A DNA stretch of 64,000 bases from WJJR01 sp964440935 (GTDB lineage: Bacteria; Zixibacteria; MSB-5A5; WJJR01): the NCBI GenBank assembly GCA_964440935.1, contig CAYTTY010000004.1, positions 62,001 to 126,000 on the forward strand, read 5' to 3'. Shown here in pieces: positions 44,297 to 51,075 of this stretch; within the stretch, counting starts at the first letter, position 1; every line of letters begins with the position of its first letter. A program made the translations under genes and the position numbers. The notes beneath the pieces were generated by a model. It had not been told where the DNA came from. It made no database searches and worked only from the letters and a program-made list of their open reading frames with translations.

Positions 44297-44860
44297 ATGG
44301 CGCGCAACGCGATCGGATTAATTGAGACAGTGGGGCTGGTCGGTGCGATCGAAGCCGCCGACGCCGCGGCGAAGACCGCTGCCGTCACTCTGACCAAAGC
44401 CGAAGTCACTCCCGGGGCACTGGTTACCATTCATATGGAAGGTGAATTGGGGGCGGTGCAAGCTGCTGTCGAGGCCGGCGTCGCCGCCTGCCAGAAGGTC
44501 GGACGGCTGCTCTCCTACGTCATTATCCCGCGTCCCGATGATGGAATCGACGTGATTTTGGATGAACCGTCGAACCTGTATGTGCCCACAGGCCCGTACT
44601 GTGCGATTGCGCTGACTCCGCCCGAGAACCCAACGGAAAAGCCCAAGGGCTCAAACGAGAATCCGAGATCCAGCGCCAAGCGTCCACGTCGGAGTAGAGG
44701 ACAGTCGTCGGGTGATTATGAGAGCATGACCGTTCAGGCCTTGCGTCGTCTGGCCCGACGCCGTACCGATTTGGCGATTGCCGGACGCGACATTGCGCGC
44801 GCCGACCGGGAAACGTTGCTGCGGCACTTGCGCGAGGCGGATGAGCGCGATCAGGGATGA
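44297..44860 (+). CDS. BMC-domain shell hexamer protein with C-terminal extension
   Basis: 187 residues from ATG 44297. Residues 1-~95 form one BMC domain: ARNAIGLIETVGLVGAIEAA, DAAAKTAAVTLTKAEVTPGA, AVQAAVEAGVAACQKVGRLL, SYVIIPRPDDGID (PduA/CcmK pattern with the conserved 'I.RP'). A Pro/Lys/Arg/Ser-rich linker (~105-150) leads to a helical tail (MTVQALRRLARRRTDLAIAG, then RDIARADRETLLRHL) reminiscent of a SAP/Rho-N-like fold. It should form the hexagonal facets of a microcompartment. It is the first gene of the BMC locus and overlaps no other gene. The extension is unusual for a plain hexamer. Confidence 0.88.
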   Translation: MARNAIGLIETVGLVGAIEAADAAAKTAAVTLTKAEVTPGALVTIHMEGELGAVQAAVEAGVAACQKVGRLLSYVIIPRPDDGIDVILDEPSNLYVPTGPYCAIALTPPENPTEKPKGSNENPRSSAKRPRRSRGQSSGDYESMTVQALRRLARRRTDLAIAGRDIARADRETLLRHLREADERDQG

Positions 44861-44876
44861 GGAGTCAAACGACAGG

Positions 44877-45158
44877 ATGTTCATCGGGACAGTCATAGGG
44901 CAGCTCTGGTCGACGAAGAAGATCGCGAATCTTGAATCCTTGCGCTTTCTGATCATTCGTCCGGAGAATCTCGATAAGGAACCGAACACATCAGTCGTCG
45001 TGGTCGCCGATATTCTCGGTGCCGGTGTCGGCGAGAAGGTAATGGTCGCTTACGGACGTGCGGCGCGCCTGGCGGTCGGCAATGAGGATACATCGATTGA
45101 AGCGGCGGTGGTCGGGATCATTGATAACATCGATGCGGATTTTGATGCTGGGCGGTAG
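44877..45158 (+). CDS. EutN/CcmL-type microcompartment vertex (pentamer) protein
   Basis: 93 residues, the normal length. MFIGTVIGQLWSTKKIANLE, then SLRFLIIRPEN, VVVADILGAGVGEKVMVAYG and AAVVGIIDNID follow the EutN/CcmL/PduN pattern (G.V.GxVVATxK...L.G.kLlvv, D.vGAG.GE.Vl...GS.AR). It forms pentamers that cap the vertices of the shell. The Ser of 'GSSAR' is replaced (YGRAAR). It follows the hexamer gene after 16 bases with GGAG upstream. A CCCGCGAA-type repeat lies after it. Confidence 0.92.
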   Translation: MFIGTVIGQLWSTKKIANLESLRFLIIRPENLDKEPNTSVVVVADILGAGVGEKVMVAYGRAARLAVGNEDTSIEAAVVGIIDNIDADFDAGR

Positions 45159-45195
45159 AACGATTCCGGACGCTCGTTGTGTGACTAAGACAGCG

Positions 45196-45276
45196 GTCAT
45201 TCCCGCGAACGCGGGGAATCCATTCTTCTTGGCTCGAACCGTTCAGAACTTGGATTCCCGCTTTCAGGGGAATGAC
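45196..45276. repeat. 'GTCATTCCCGCGAACGCGGG' repeat pair
   Basis: An 81-base imperfect inverted repeat: GTCATTCCCGCGAACGCGGG at the left, TTCCCGCTTTCAGGGGAATG AC at the right. A shorter copy (CATTCCCGCGAAAGCGGGAA) is at 11100. It lies inside the BMC operon between the pentamer and RnfC-like genes. Confidence 0.7.
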
Positions 45277-45343
45277 AGCCGTTACGAATGACAGGCCCGA
45301 TGAATTAGAGCTTTGAGTTGATGTTAATCTGGATGAATCTCTT

Positions 45344-46672
45344 GTGACTACCCCCATTGCCGATAGTGCCTTTAACGCCGGCGTGGTCGGCGCCGGTGGC
45401 GCCGGGTTCCCAACGCATGTCAAGCTGCGCGCGAAGGCGGAGTATCTGCTCATTAATGGGGCCGAGTGCGAACCGTTGCTTCACAAAGACAAGGAACTGC
45501 TGAAGCGGTTTGCTCCGGATGTCATTCAGGGGGCTATTCTGGCGGCCGAATCGATCGGGGCCAACCGCATCATCTGCTGCATCAAAGAGAAGTACCATGA
45601 CGTTGTCCGTGCCGTCGAAGAGGCGATCGAAGGGACCGGCGTTGAACTGAAGCTGTTCGGCAATTTCTATCCGTCAGGTGATGAGTATGTTGTTGTGTGG
45701 GAGTGCACAGGACGGTTGATCCCACCGGCCGGACTGCCGATTCATGTCGGCTGTGTCGTCAGCAATGTCGAAACGCTCTACAATGTCGCCCTCGCGGCGC
45801 GCGATGGCGCACCGGTCACCGACTCCTTCTTGACAGTCAACGGTTTGGTTGGGGAACCCCTGAGCGTGCGTGTCCCGGTGGGAACGCCCATTCGCGATGT
45901 CGCGGCGCTGACCGGATTTGTGCCGTCGAACGATCCGGCGGTTTTGGACGGTGGCGCGATGATGGGCCATTTGCAGACTGACCTGTCGCTACCCGTGACA
46001 AAGACGACCGGTGGTTACATCGTGTTGCCGAACGATCATTACCTCGTGCGTCGTCGCTCCATGACCAAGACCGACATGCACCGCAAAGGGCATTCGGCCT
46101 GCGATCAATGCACGTACTGCACCGAGTTTTGTCCGCGGTACCTGTTGGGCTATGAAATCGAGCCGCATAAGGTGATGCGGAGCCTGCTGTTTGCCGGGCA
46201 GCAGAAAGAAGAATACTGGAGCAAATGGGGACAGCTCTGTTGCGAGTGTAACCTCTGCAGTCTGTACGCCTGTCCCGAAGATCTCGATCCCAAAGACGCG
46301 TGTGTGTGGTCGAAGCAGGTGTTGCGGGAGTCCGATGCGCCGCCGCCGGAGTGGATTCAGCCCGAACGGCCGCATGCGTTTTCCGAACACCGCAAGCTAC
46401 CGTTGAGCAAGCTGGTGCGGCGGTTGGGCTTGGAGAAATACGATCTGCCCGCTCCGTGGACCGACGCGACCGTCGAACCGGAGCGTGTGACAATTCCATT
46501 AAAGCAGCACATCGGGCGTGTGTGCGAGCCAACGGTATCGACCGGTGAACGAGTCGAGCGCGGCCAGCCGATTGGGCGCGTCCCCGACGGTGAACTCGGC
46601 GCACCGGTGCACGCATCGATCAGCGGGCAGGTGACATCGGTGGGAGAGGCGATTACGATTGAACGGACGTGA
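45344..46672 (+). CDS. PduS/RnfC-like flavin and iron-sulfur protein of the microcompartment
   Basis: 442 residues from GTG 45344. The N-terminal nucleotide/FMN-binding part is NAGVVGAGGAGFPTHVKLRA, LLINGAECEPLLHKDKELLK (the RnfC/NuoF-like GAGGAGFP and NGAECEP motifs). An SLBB-type region follows (HVGCVVSNVETLYNVALAAR, TVNGLVGEPLSVRVPVGTP). Two 4Fe-4S ligand sets are C253-C256-C259-C263 (ACDQCTYCTEFCP) and C299-C302-C305-C310 (CCECNLCSLYACP). A barrel-sandwich C-terminus ends the protein. PduS-type proteins pass electrons from NADH/flavin through the shell. The PduT-like shell gene follows, so an electron conduit is likely. Confidence 0.88.
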   Translation: MTTPIADSAFNAGVVGAGGAGFPTHVKLRAKAEYLLINGAECEPLLHKDKELLKRFAPDVIQGAILAAESIGANRIICCIKEKYHDVVRAVEEAIEGTGVELKLFGNFYPSGDEYVVVWECTGRLIPPAGLPIHVGCVVSNVETLYNVALAARDGAPVTDSFLTVNGLVGEPLSVRVPVGTPIRDVAALTGFVPSNDPAVLDGGAMMGHLQTDLSLPVTKTTGGYIVLPNDHYLVRRRSMTKTDMHRKGHSACDQCTYCTEFCPRYLLGYEIEPHKVMRSLLFAGQQKEEYWSKWGQLCCECNLCSLYACPEDLDPKDACVWSKQVLRESDAPPPEWIQPERPHAFSEHRKLPLSKLVRRLGLEKYDLPAPWTDATVEPERVTIPLKQHIGRVCEPTVSTGERVERGQPIGRVPDGELGAPVHASISGQVTSVGEAITIERT

Positions 46673-46710
46673 GTTTCGCTTGTCTATGATGCAGCGTGGC
46701 ACGACAATGC

Positions 46711-46808
46711 GTAGGGGCGCACCAATGTGTGCATCCAGGTATCGGTCCGCTCGCTGCGCCGTAGGGAAGACACACAGGTCCGGGGCGGACACATGGGTCC
46801 GCCACTAC
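46711..46808. repeat. GTAGGGGCG-type palindromic repeat within the BMC operon
   Basis: GTAGGGGCGCACCAATGTGT at the left and GGCGGACACATGGGTCCGCC at the right (hairpin GGCGGAC/GTCCGCC) ending CACTAC. It belongs to the same GTAG...CTAC class as 20673 and 48032, though less perfect. It lies between the RnfC-like and BMC-T genes. Confidence 0.5.
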
Positions 46809-46824
46809 AAATGATGGGCATTTC

Positions 46825-47394
46825 ATGAACGGATTCGATCCCCATATACCGCCCTCGGTCGGAATGATCGAGCTGTCGAGCATTGCCCGCGGCTTCGAGA
46901 CCGCCGATGCCATGCTGAAAGCGGCAGATGTCATCCTGCTGATGAACCGGACGATTTGCTCGGGGAAATACATTGCCCTGGTGGCCGGTGATGTGGCCGC
47001 GGTCGAGTCGTCCGTGGCGGCCGGCCTCGAAAAGGCGCAGGAATCGGCGATCGATGATCTGATCATTCCCAACGTTCATCCGGCGATTTTCCCGGCGATC
47101 ACCGCCACCAACCTGTCGGTGCAAAAGGGCGCGATGGGTATTGTCGAATCGTTTTCGGTCTGCTCATTGATCGAAGGCGCCGATGCGGCGGCGAAAGCCT
47201 CGCAGATTGAGTTAATGGAAATGCGTTTGGCGATGGCGTTGGGCGGAAAAGCGTTCGTGACGTTCACCGGCGACGTCGCCGCGGTCGAAGCGGCCGTCGA
47301 TGCTGCATCAGCAGTGATCTCACGCAAAGGCTTGCTCGTCAACCGTGTGGTGATTCCGCGTCCACGCGACGAGATTCTCAACGAGACGATTTAG
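46825..47394 (+). CDS. PduT-like tandem-BMC shell trimer protein
   Basis: 189 residues made of two BMC domains (about 10-95 and 100-185): VGMIELSSIARGFETADAML then KAADVILLMNRTICSGKYIA; second GAMGIVESFSVCSLIEGADA and ALGGKAFVTFTGDVAAVEAA, ending RVVIPRPRDEI. Cys45 (TICSGK) sits where PduT places the Cys that binds a [4Fe-4S] cluster at the trimer centre (TICPGK). It should form a pseudohexamer with a redox centre or pore. Paired here with the PduS-like protein, as in propanediol-type compartments. Confidence 0.9.
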   Translation: MNGFDPHIPPSVGMIELSSIARGFETADAMLKAADVILLMNRTICSGKYIALVAGDVAAVESSVAAGLEKAQESAIDDLIIPNVHPAIFPAITATNLSVQKGAMGIVESFSVCSLIEGADAAAKASQIELMEMRLAMALGGKAFVTFTGDVAAVEAAVDAASAVISRKGLLVNRVVIPRPRDEILNETI

Positions 47395-47405
47395 GGAGCG
47401 GTGCT

Positions 47406-47936
47406 ATGCCGTTGTCAGCCGAGGAAATCGAACGGATTACGCGTAGTGTCGTGGCGCGTCTTGGTCAGAAAGCGGACCCGGAGTCGGTGCAAGCTCAGGT
47501 CCGTCAGTCGCTGACCGAAGCCGCCGAGGCCGATACGCCGCAACTGGCCGGCAGCCCGTCGCGGCAACCGATGCCGGCGACTGATCTCCCCGATGTGACA
47601 CCGATGACGGAAGCGTCATCGACCCATCTGCCGCAGCCCCAAATCGAACCGAGCGATCCCACTCGCAGCCGGGTGATCGTCGCGACGTTCGGGCGGAATC
47701 GTCCGGGTGTGGCTGCGGCACTGACGGCGGTCCTGGCCGAACACGATTGTGACATTGCCGACATCACGCAGAAGATCCTGCAGGAATTCTTCTCGATGAT
47801 CATGATTGTCGACATCGCCAACTGCTCGGTCGATTTCGCCACCCTGCGCCAGAAGTTTGCCGAAGTCGAATCGCGCCTGGGTGTTACGATAGTCGCCCAG
47901 CACGAGGACGTATTCCGCGCCATGCACCGGGTTTAG
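47406..47936 (+). CDS. ACT-domain (UPF0237-like) protein with N-terminal encapsulation-peptide-like helix
   Basis: 176 residues. The first ~20, MPLSAEEIERITRSVVARLG, form an amphipathic helix (I/V/L every 3-4) like the encapsulation peptides of BMC cargo. A ~60-residue Pro/Thr/Glu/Asp-rich linker follows. The C-terminal ~88 residues are an ACT domain of the UPF0237 type: SRVIVATFGRNRPGVAAALT, HDCDIADITQKILQEFFSMI, MIVDIANCSVDFATLRQKF, and the invariant ending EDVFRAMHRV. UPF0237 proteins are normally ~90 residues and sit next to UPF0210, as here. The N-terminal addition suggests targeting to the shell. GGAG upstream; 11 bases after the BMC-T gene. Confidence 0.85.
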   Translation: MPLSAEEIERITRSVVARLGQKADPESVQAQVRQSLTEAAEADTPQLAGSPSRQPMPATDLPDVTPMTEASSTHLPQPQIEPSDPTRSRVIVATFGRNRPGVAAALTAVLAEHDCDIADITQKILQEFFSMIMIVDIANCSVDFATLRQKFAEVESRLGVTIVAQHEDVFRAMHRV

Positions 47937-47977
47937 AGCAGGAAATCAGGGAAGCCGTGGACCAGTGGAGTGGAGCG

Positions 47978-48140
47978 TGTTGAAAAAGTCTTACGATGTG
48001 ATCATATCGGACATTGTGAAGGCCATCATCTGTAGGGGCGTACTGAGTACGCCCTCTCCCCGTAGCGGTTACGCGCAGAGGGCGTATTCAATACGCCCCT
48101 ACGACAGCACACTATCTTCAATGACGCAGGTTTTTCAACA
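47978..48140. repeat. Repeat bounded by TGTTGAAAAA ends
   Basis: Perfect 10-base inverted ends TGTTGAAAAA (47978-47987) / TTTTTCAACA (48131-48140) enclose the GTAGGGGCG palindrome (48032-48102). The extended end TGTTGAAAAACCTGC also occurs at 29524. A small non-coding element inserted between the ACT and DUF711 genes is likely. Confidence 0.5.
48032..48102. repeat. 71-base compound palindrome (GTAGGGGCG family), copy 2
   Basis: Arms GTAGGGGCGTACTGAGTACG and GGGCGTATTCAATACGCCCC are nearly identical to the 20673-20743 copy. Only the middle ~25 bases and one arm base differ. Confidence 0.8.
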
Positions 48141-48160
48141 GGTCCCTACGGGCTGGTACT

Positions 48161-48182
48161 CCCTCTCCCTTGAGGGAGAGGG
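48161..48182. repeat. Perfect palindrome before the DUF711 gene
   Basis: CCCTCTCCCT (48161-48170) and AGGGAGAGGG (48173-48182) form a 10-bp stem around TG. Its GGGAGAGGG arm lies ~42 bases before the DUF711 start. It could be a remnant repeat or affect translation. Confidence 0.55.
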
Positions 48183-48223
48183 TGAGGGTGAACGGAGCAG
48201 GTGATCAGGCGAGCCATTTAGAA

Positions 48224-49585
48224 ATGCCCATCGACCAACGCGAAATCATCGAAACGATCCGCATGACCACAGCGGAACACCTGGACATCCGTACGGTGAC
48301 GGTCGGGGTGTCCTTACTTGACTGTCGCGGTGCGACTCCCGAGGAGACGGCCGAACGGATTACCGCCAAGATTGACCGGGTGGCGTCGAAGCTCGCCTCG
48401 TCGGCGCAAGAGGTAGAAACCGATTTTGGTACTCCCATTGCCAACATCCGGCTGGCGGTGACGCCGGTCGCGATTTTCGCAGACGGATTCGATGGTGCGG
48501 GCATGTGCACCATTGGGCGGGCCCTTGATGAGGCCGGCAAAGCCGTTGGGGCCGATTATGTGGGTGGTTTCTCCGCGCTGGTCCAGAAGGGGGCGACGAC
48601 AGGCGACTGGGCCTTGATCGATGCGATTCCCGAACTCCTGTCGACGACGCAGCGGGTCTGCTCATCAGTCAACGTGGCCTCCACCAAGGCCGGCATCAAT
48701 ATGAACGCGGTTTTTCGGATGGGGCGCGTGGTCAAACAGACCGCTGAGCTGACCGCCGATCAGGGTGCGATCGGCTGCGCTAAGTTGGTGACCTACTGCA
48801 ATATCCCCGAAGATAATCCGTTCGTGGCGGGGGCCATGCATGGGGTCTCCGAGCCCGATGCGGTGATCAATGTCGGTATCTCCGGCCCAGGCGTCATCCT
48901 TGAGGCGGTACGAAGTGCAGGCAACTGTGACTTGGGAGATCTGGCCGAGACCATCAAGCGCACCGCTTTTAAGGTCACACGCATGGGCGAAATGGTGGGC
49001 CGTGAAATGAGCCGTCGGCTGGGGATTCCCTTTGGTATTGTCGACGTCTCGCTGGCGCCGACCCCTCAAGAAGGCGACTCAGTTGCCCAAGTCATTGAGG
49101 CCATGGGGATATCCCGATGCGGAGCGCCAGGAACCACGGCTGCACTGGCAATGCTGAACGACGCGGTCAAAAAGGGTGGGCTGATGGCATCCTCGTATGT
49201 CGGTGGCATGAGCGGGGCCTTCATTCCGGTGGCCGAGGATGCCGGGATGATCGCGGCGGTCGAAGCCGGGGCATTGTCATTGGAGAAGCTTGAAGCCATG
49301 AGTTCGGTCTGCTCGGTGGGACTCGATATGGTGGCGATTCCCGGTACGACAAGTGCCGAGACGATTGCCGGAATCATCGCCGATGAGATGGCCATCGGCA
49401 TGGTGAACAACAAAACCACTGCTGTCCGCATTATCCCTGTGCCGGGCAAGAACATCGGTGATCGGGTCGATTTTGGCGGGCTGTTGGGCAGTGGACCGAT
49501 CATGCCGGTGCCGCGGTTCGACGCCGATGTGTTCATTCACCGTGGTGGACGGATACCTGCACCCACGATTTCTCTGACCAACTAG
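48224..49585 (+). CDS. DUF711 / UPF0210 (PFL-like fold) protein in the microcompartment locus
   Basis: 453 residues from ATG 48224, the usual start (EIIETIRMTTAEHLDIRTVT). The whole length follows the UPF0210 family: GVSLLDCRGATPEETAERIT, YVGGFSALVQKGATTGDWAL, VCSSVNVASTKAGINMNAVF, GCAKLVTYCNIPEDNPFVAG, MHGVSEPDAVINVGISGPGV, FGIVDVSLAPTPQEGDSVAQ, SSYVGGMSGAFIPVAEDAGM, NNKTTAVRIIPVPGKNIGDR and the ending GGRIPAPTISLTN. Structures place it near pyruvate-formate-lyase-like barrels; activity is not established. In many genomes it pairs with a short ACT protein. Here it follows one, within a BMC locus, so it is the best candidate for the enclosed catalyst. Its TAG stop coincides with a MITE-like end. 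Confidence 0.88.
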   Translation: MPIDQREIIETIRMTTAEHLDIRTVTVGVSLLDCRGATPEETAERITAKIDRVASKLASSAQEVETDFGTPIANIRLAVTPVAIFADGFDGAGMCTIGRALDEAGKAVGADYVGGFSALVQKGATTGDWALIDAIPELLSTTQRVCSSVNVASTKAGINMNAVFRMGRVVKQTAELTADQGAIGCAKLVTYCNIPEDNPFVAGAMHGVSEPDAVINVGISGPGVILEAVRSAGNCDLGDLAETIKRTAFKVTRMGEMVGREMSRRLGIPFGIVDVSLAPTPQEGDSVAQVIEAMGISRCGAPGTTAALAMLNDAVKKGGLMASSYVGGMSGAFIPVAEDAGMIAAVEAGALSLEKLEAMSSVCSVGLDMVAIPGTTSAETIAGIIADEMAIGMVNNKTTAVRIIPVPGKNIGDRVDFGGLLGSGPIMPVPRFDADVFIHRGGRIPAPTISLTN

Positions 49586-49807
49586 TGTCATGTCATGCCC
49601 CAAGAGCCGGACAGAATTCCGTAGGGCAGGAGCACCGGGCGCCAGGCGTGCTCGGCATGGTCAATTCGGCTGCCCGCCCGGGGCTCCTGCCGGACACGCG
49701 ACAACGCCATCGGCAGGAGCCCTGCGCTGCCAGCGCCCCCGCCGTCTCCGAAGTCACGGACGCGCAGTGCTCCTGCCCTACGACATATCACGCGTGACAT
49801 AACACTA
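49583..49807. mobile_element. MITE-like element with 16-base terminal inverted repeats
   Basis: TAGTGTCATGTCATGC (49583-49598) and GCGTGACATAACACTA (49792-49807) are inverted with 14 of 16 matches, and both ends carry TA, the target of many Tc1/mariner-type MITEs. Inside, GTAGGGCAGGAGCAC (49621-49635) and GTGCTCCTGCCCTAC (49767-49781) form a perfect 15-bp inverted repeat. 225 bp, no coding frame. The first three bases are the TAG stop of the DUF711 gene. Confidence 0.6.
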
Positions 49808-49850
49808 TCGTATCCCGGCAATAGGTTCACGAAACTGTTCACGTCCAGCG

Positions 49851-49878
49851 TGGCGTCACGCGAGGGCGCGTGACGCCA
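49851..49878. repeat. 'GGCGTCACGCG/CGCGTGACGCC' palindrome
   Basis: Perfect 12-bp stem TGGCGTCACGCG (49851-49862) / CGCGTGACGCCA (49867-49878) around AGGG. Related to 35350-35373. Confidence 0.7.
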
Positions 49879-51075
49879 CATTCGGGACCCGCTGGGTTGA
49901 CTGACTTAATGGACTTCCGGGACACGAACTATCGCAGCGCCCCGGCATAAATTATTCGTGTCAGAATGTCATGTTTCAGGATGACTTTCGGGGTTGTAAC
50001 GATCTGCAGAGATTGTGCACCGGCAGACTATTCTTGTCACGATTGCATGATGGTGAGAATGACTTTCACCTCGATGTAGGCGGGTGTCGGGGAACCGGCG
50101 GGCTGGTTTGGGATGTTAACTCATTGATTACTAATGCCTTGCTTTCGATGTTATGGGGGTGCGCCGGCTTCTGCGCGACATCGGTTCGGGATTTGCCGGC
50201 AGTGTTACTGTTCGGTCTGATTTTTGCGTCTTCGCGGTTGGCAATCTGGGCGTAGTCCTTACTTAAACTCTGGTCAACAAATGACGGTTGCGCAAGGAGT
50301 TTGACCTGTTTGTCTCACCGCAAAAAATGCGTTTTGGGTATTGACAGTCAGGCAAGGCGTGGTATATTTGGATCGCCGATTGATGTTACCACATGCGATA
50401 TGGTATTACAGCGAAAATGCAGTTCACTTCCAAGAGTTTGGGTGGCAGTCTGAGACGACACCGTGATCACATGCGTGAGGACTGAGCAACACGACGTGTC
50501 ACCTGTTCCTTCCCGCCTGCATGGGTAGGCGGATACGGTTCACCCCCGCGCGCACCCGCGCGGACCAACATTGCGAGAGGGAGTCGACAGCGGCGTCGAG
50601 GCGACGCCGGCGGGCTAAAGGAGTCACAAGAAATTGTTGACCATGACGCCAGTGGCAGAATACCAGAGACTCCGGATGTACGAGCATGGGTTTTGTGGGG
50701 GGCAGATTACACCAGAACGACGACGCGGTTCTGTTCGGGGCCGATCAGAGCAGGCCGCTGTGATAAGTGGCACAAGGACTTTGAATGTCAATCAACCGAA
50801 ACTCGGTAACCTTTAACCTGAATCGGCGAAAGGAGGTGTTGCGAACGAAGAGTCTCGTTCTTTAAACGCTCGCTTCAGGTAACCTTGAGAATGTTGTACA
50901 TCTTTCACTTTCTGGAGGTGAGGTTTAAAGAAAATCGGTATTGAGGCACGCATACAGACACTCAGCACGGTACTTAGGGGGATCATCTAACGCGTGGATT
51001 CCTAACTGAGTAGTGTCTCACTCAAGGGAATTCGAACTGTCAACTGTGAATGAGTTATTGAAGGAGCAAAACAAG
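49879..51075. other. Long intergenic and probable leader region of the secreted protein gene
   Basis: No supported gene in ~1.2 kb. From about 50500 it is rich in GC hairpins (CCGCCT/AGGCGG near 50514-50533; GGCGTC/GACGCC near 50592-50608; GAACGA/TCGTTC near 50842-50859). It has AGGAGG-like sites at 50831 and 50914 without an obvious frame. It may be a long structured 5' leader of the gene at 51076, or decayed sequence. Confidence 0.4.
50341..50368 (+). promoter_or_regulatory. Candidate sigma-70-type promoter
   Basis: TTGACA (50341-50346), 16-base spacer, TATATT (50363-50368). It is a near-consensus pair pointing at the secreted-protein gene at 51076, which would give a ~700-base leader. No other gene lies between. 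Confidence 0.35.

Noticed and set aside
44297..49585. Propanediol, ethanolamine or glycyl-radical compartment identity
   Set aside because: PduS/PduT similarity alone suggested it, but no dehydratase, ammonia-lyase, glycyl-radical motif (RVxGY), aldehyde dehydrogenase or phosphotransacylase is encoded.
49971..50255. 94-codon frame with a hydrophobic end
   Set aside because: No ribosome site, no family resemblance, in a region of repeats and probable leader; likely chance.
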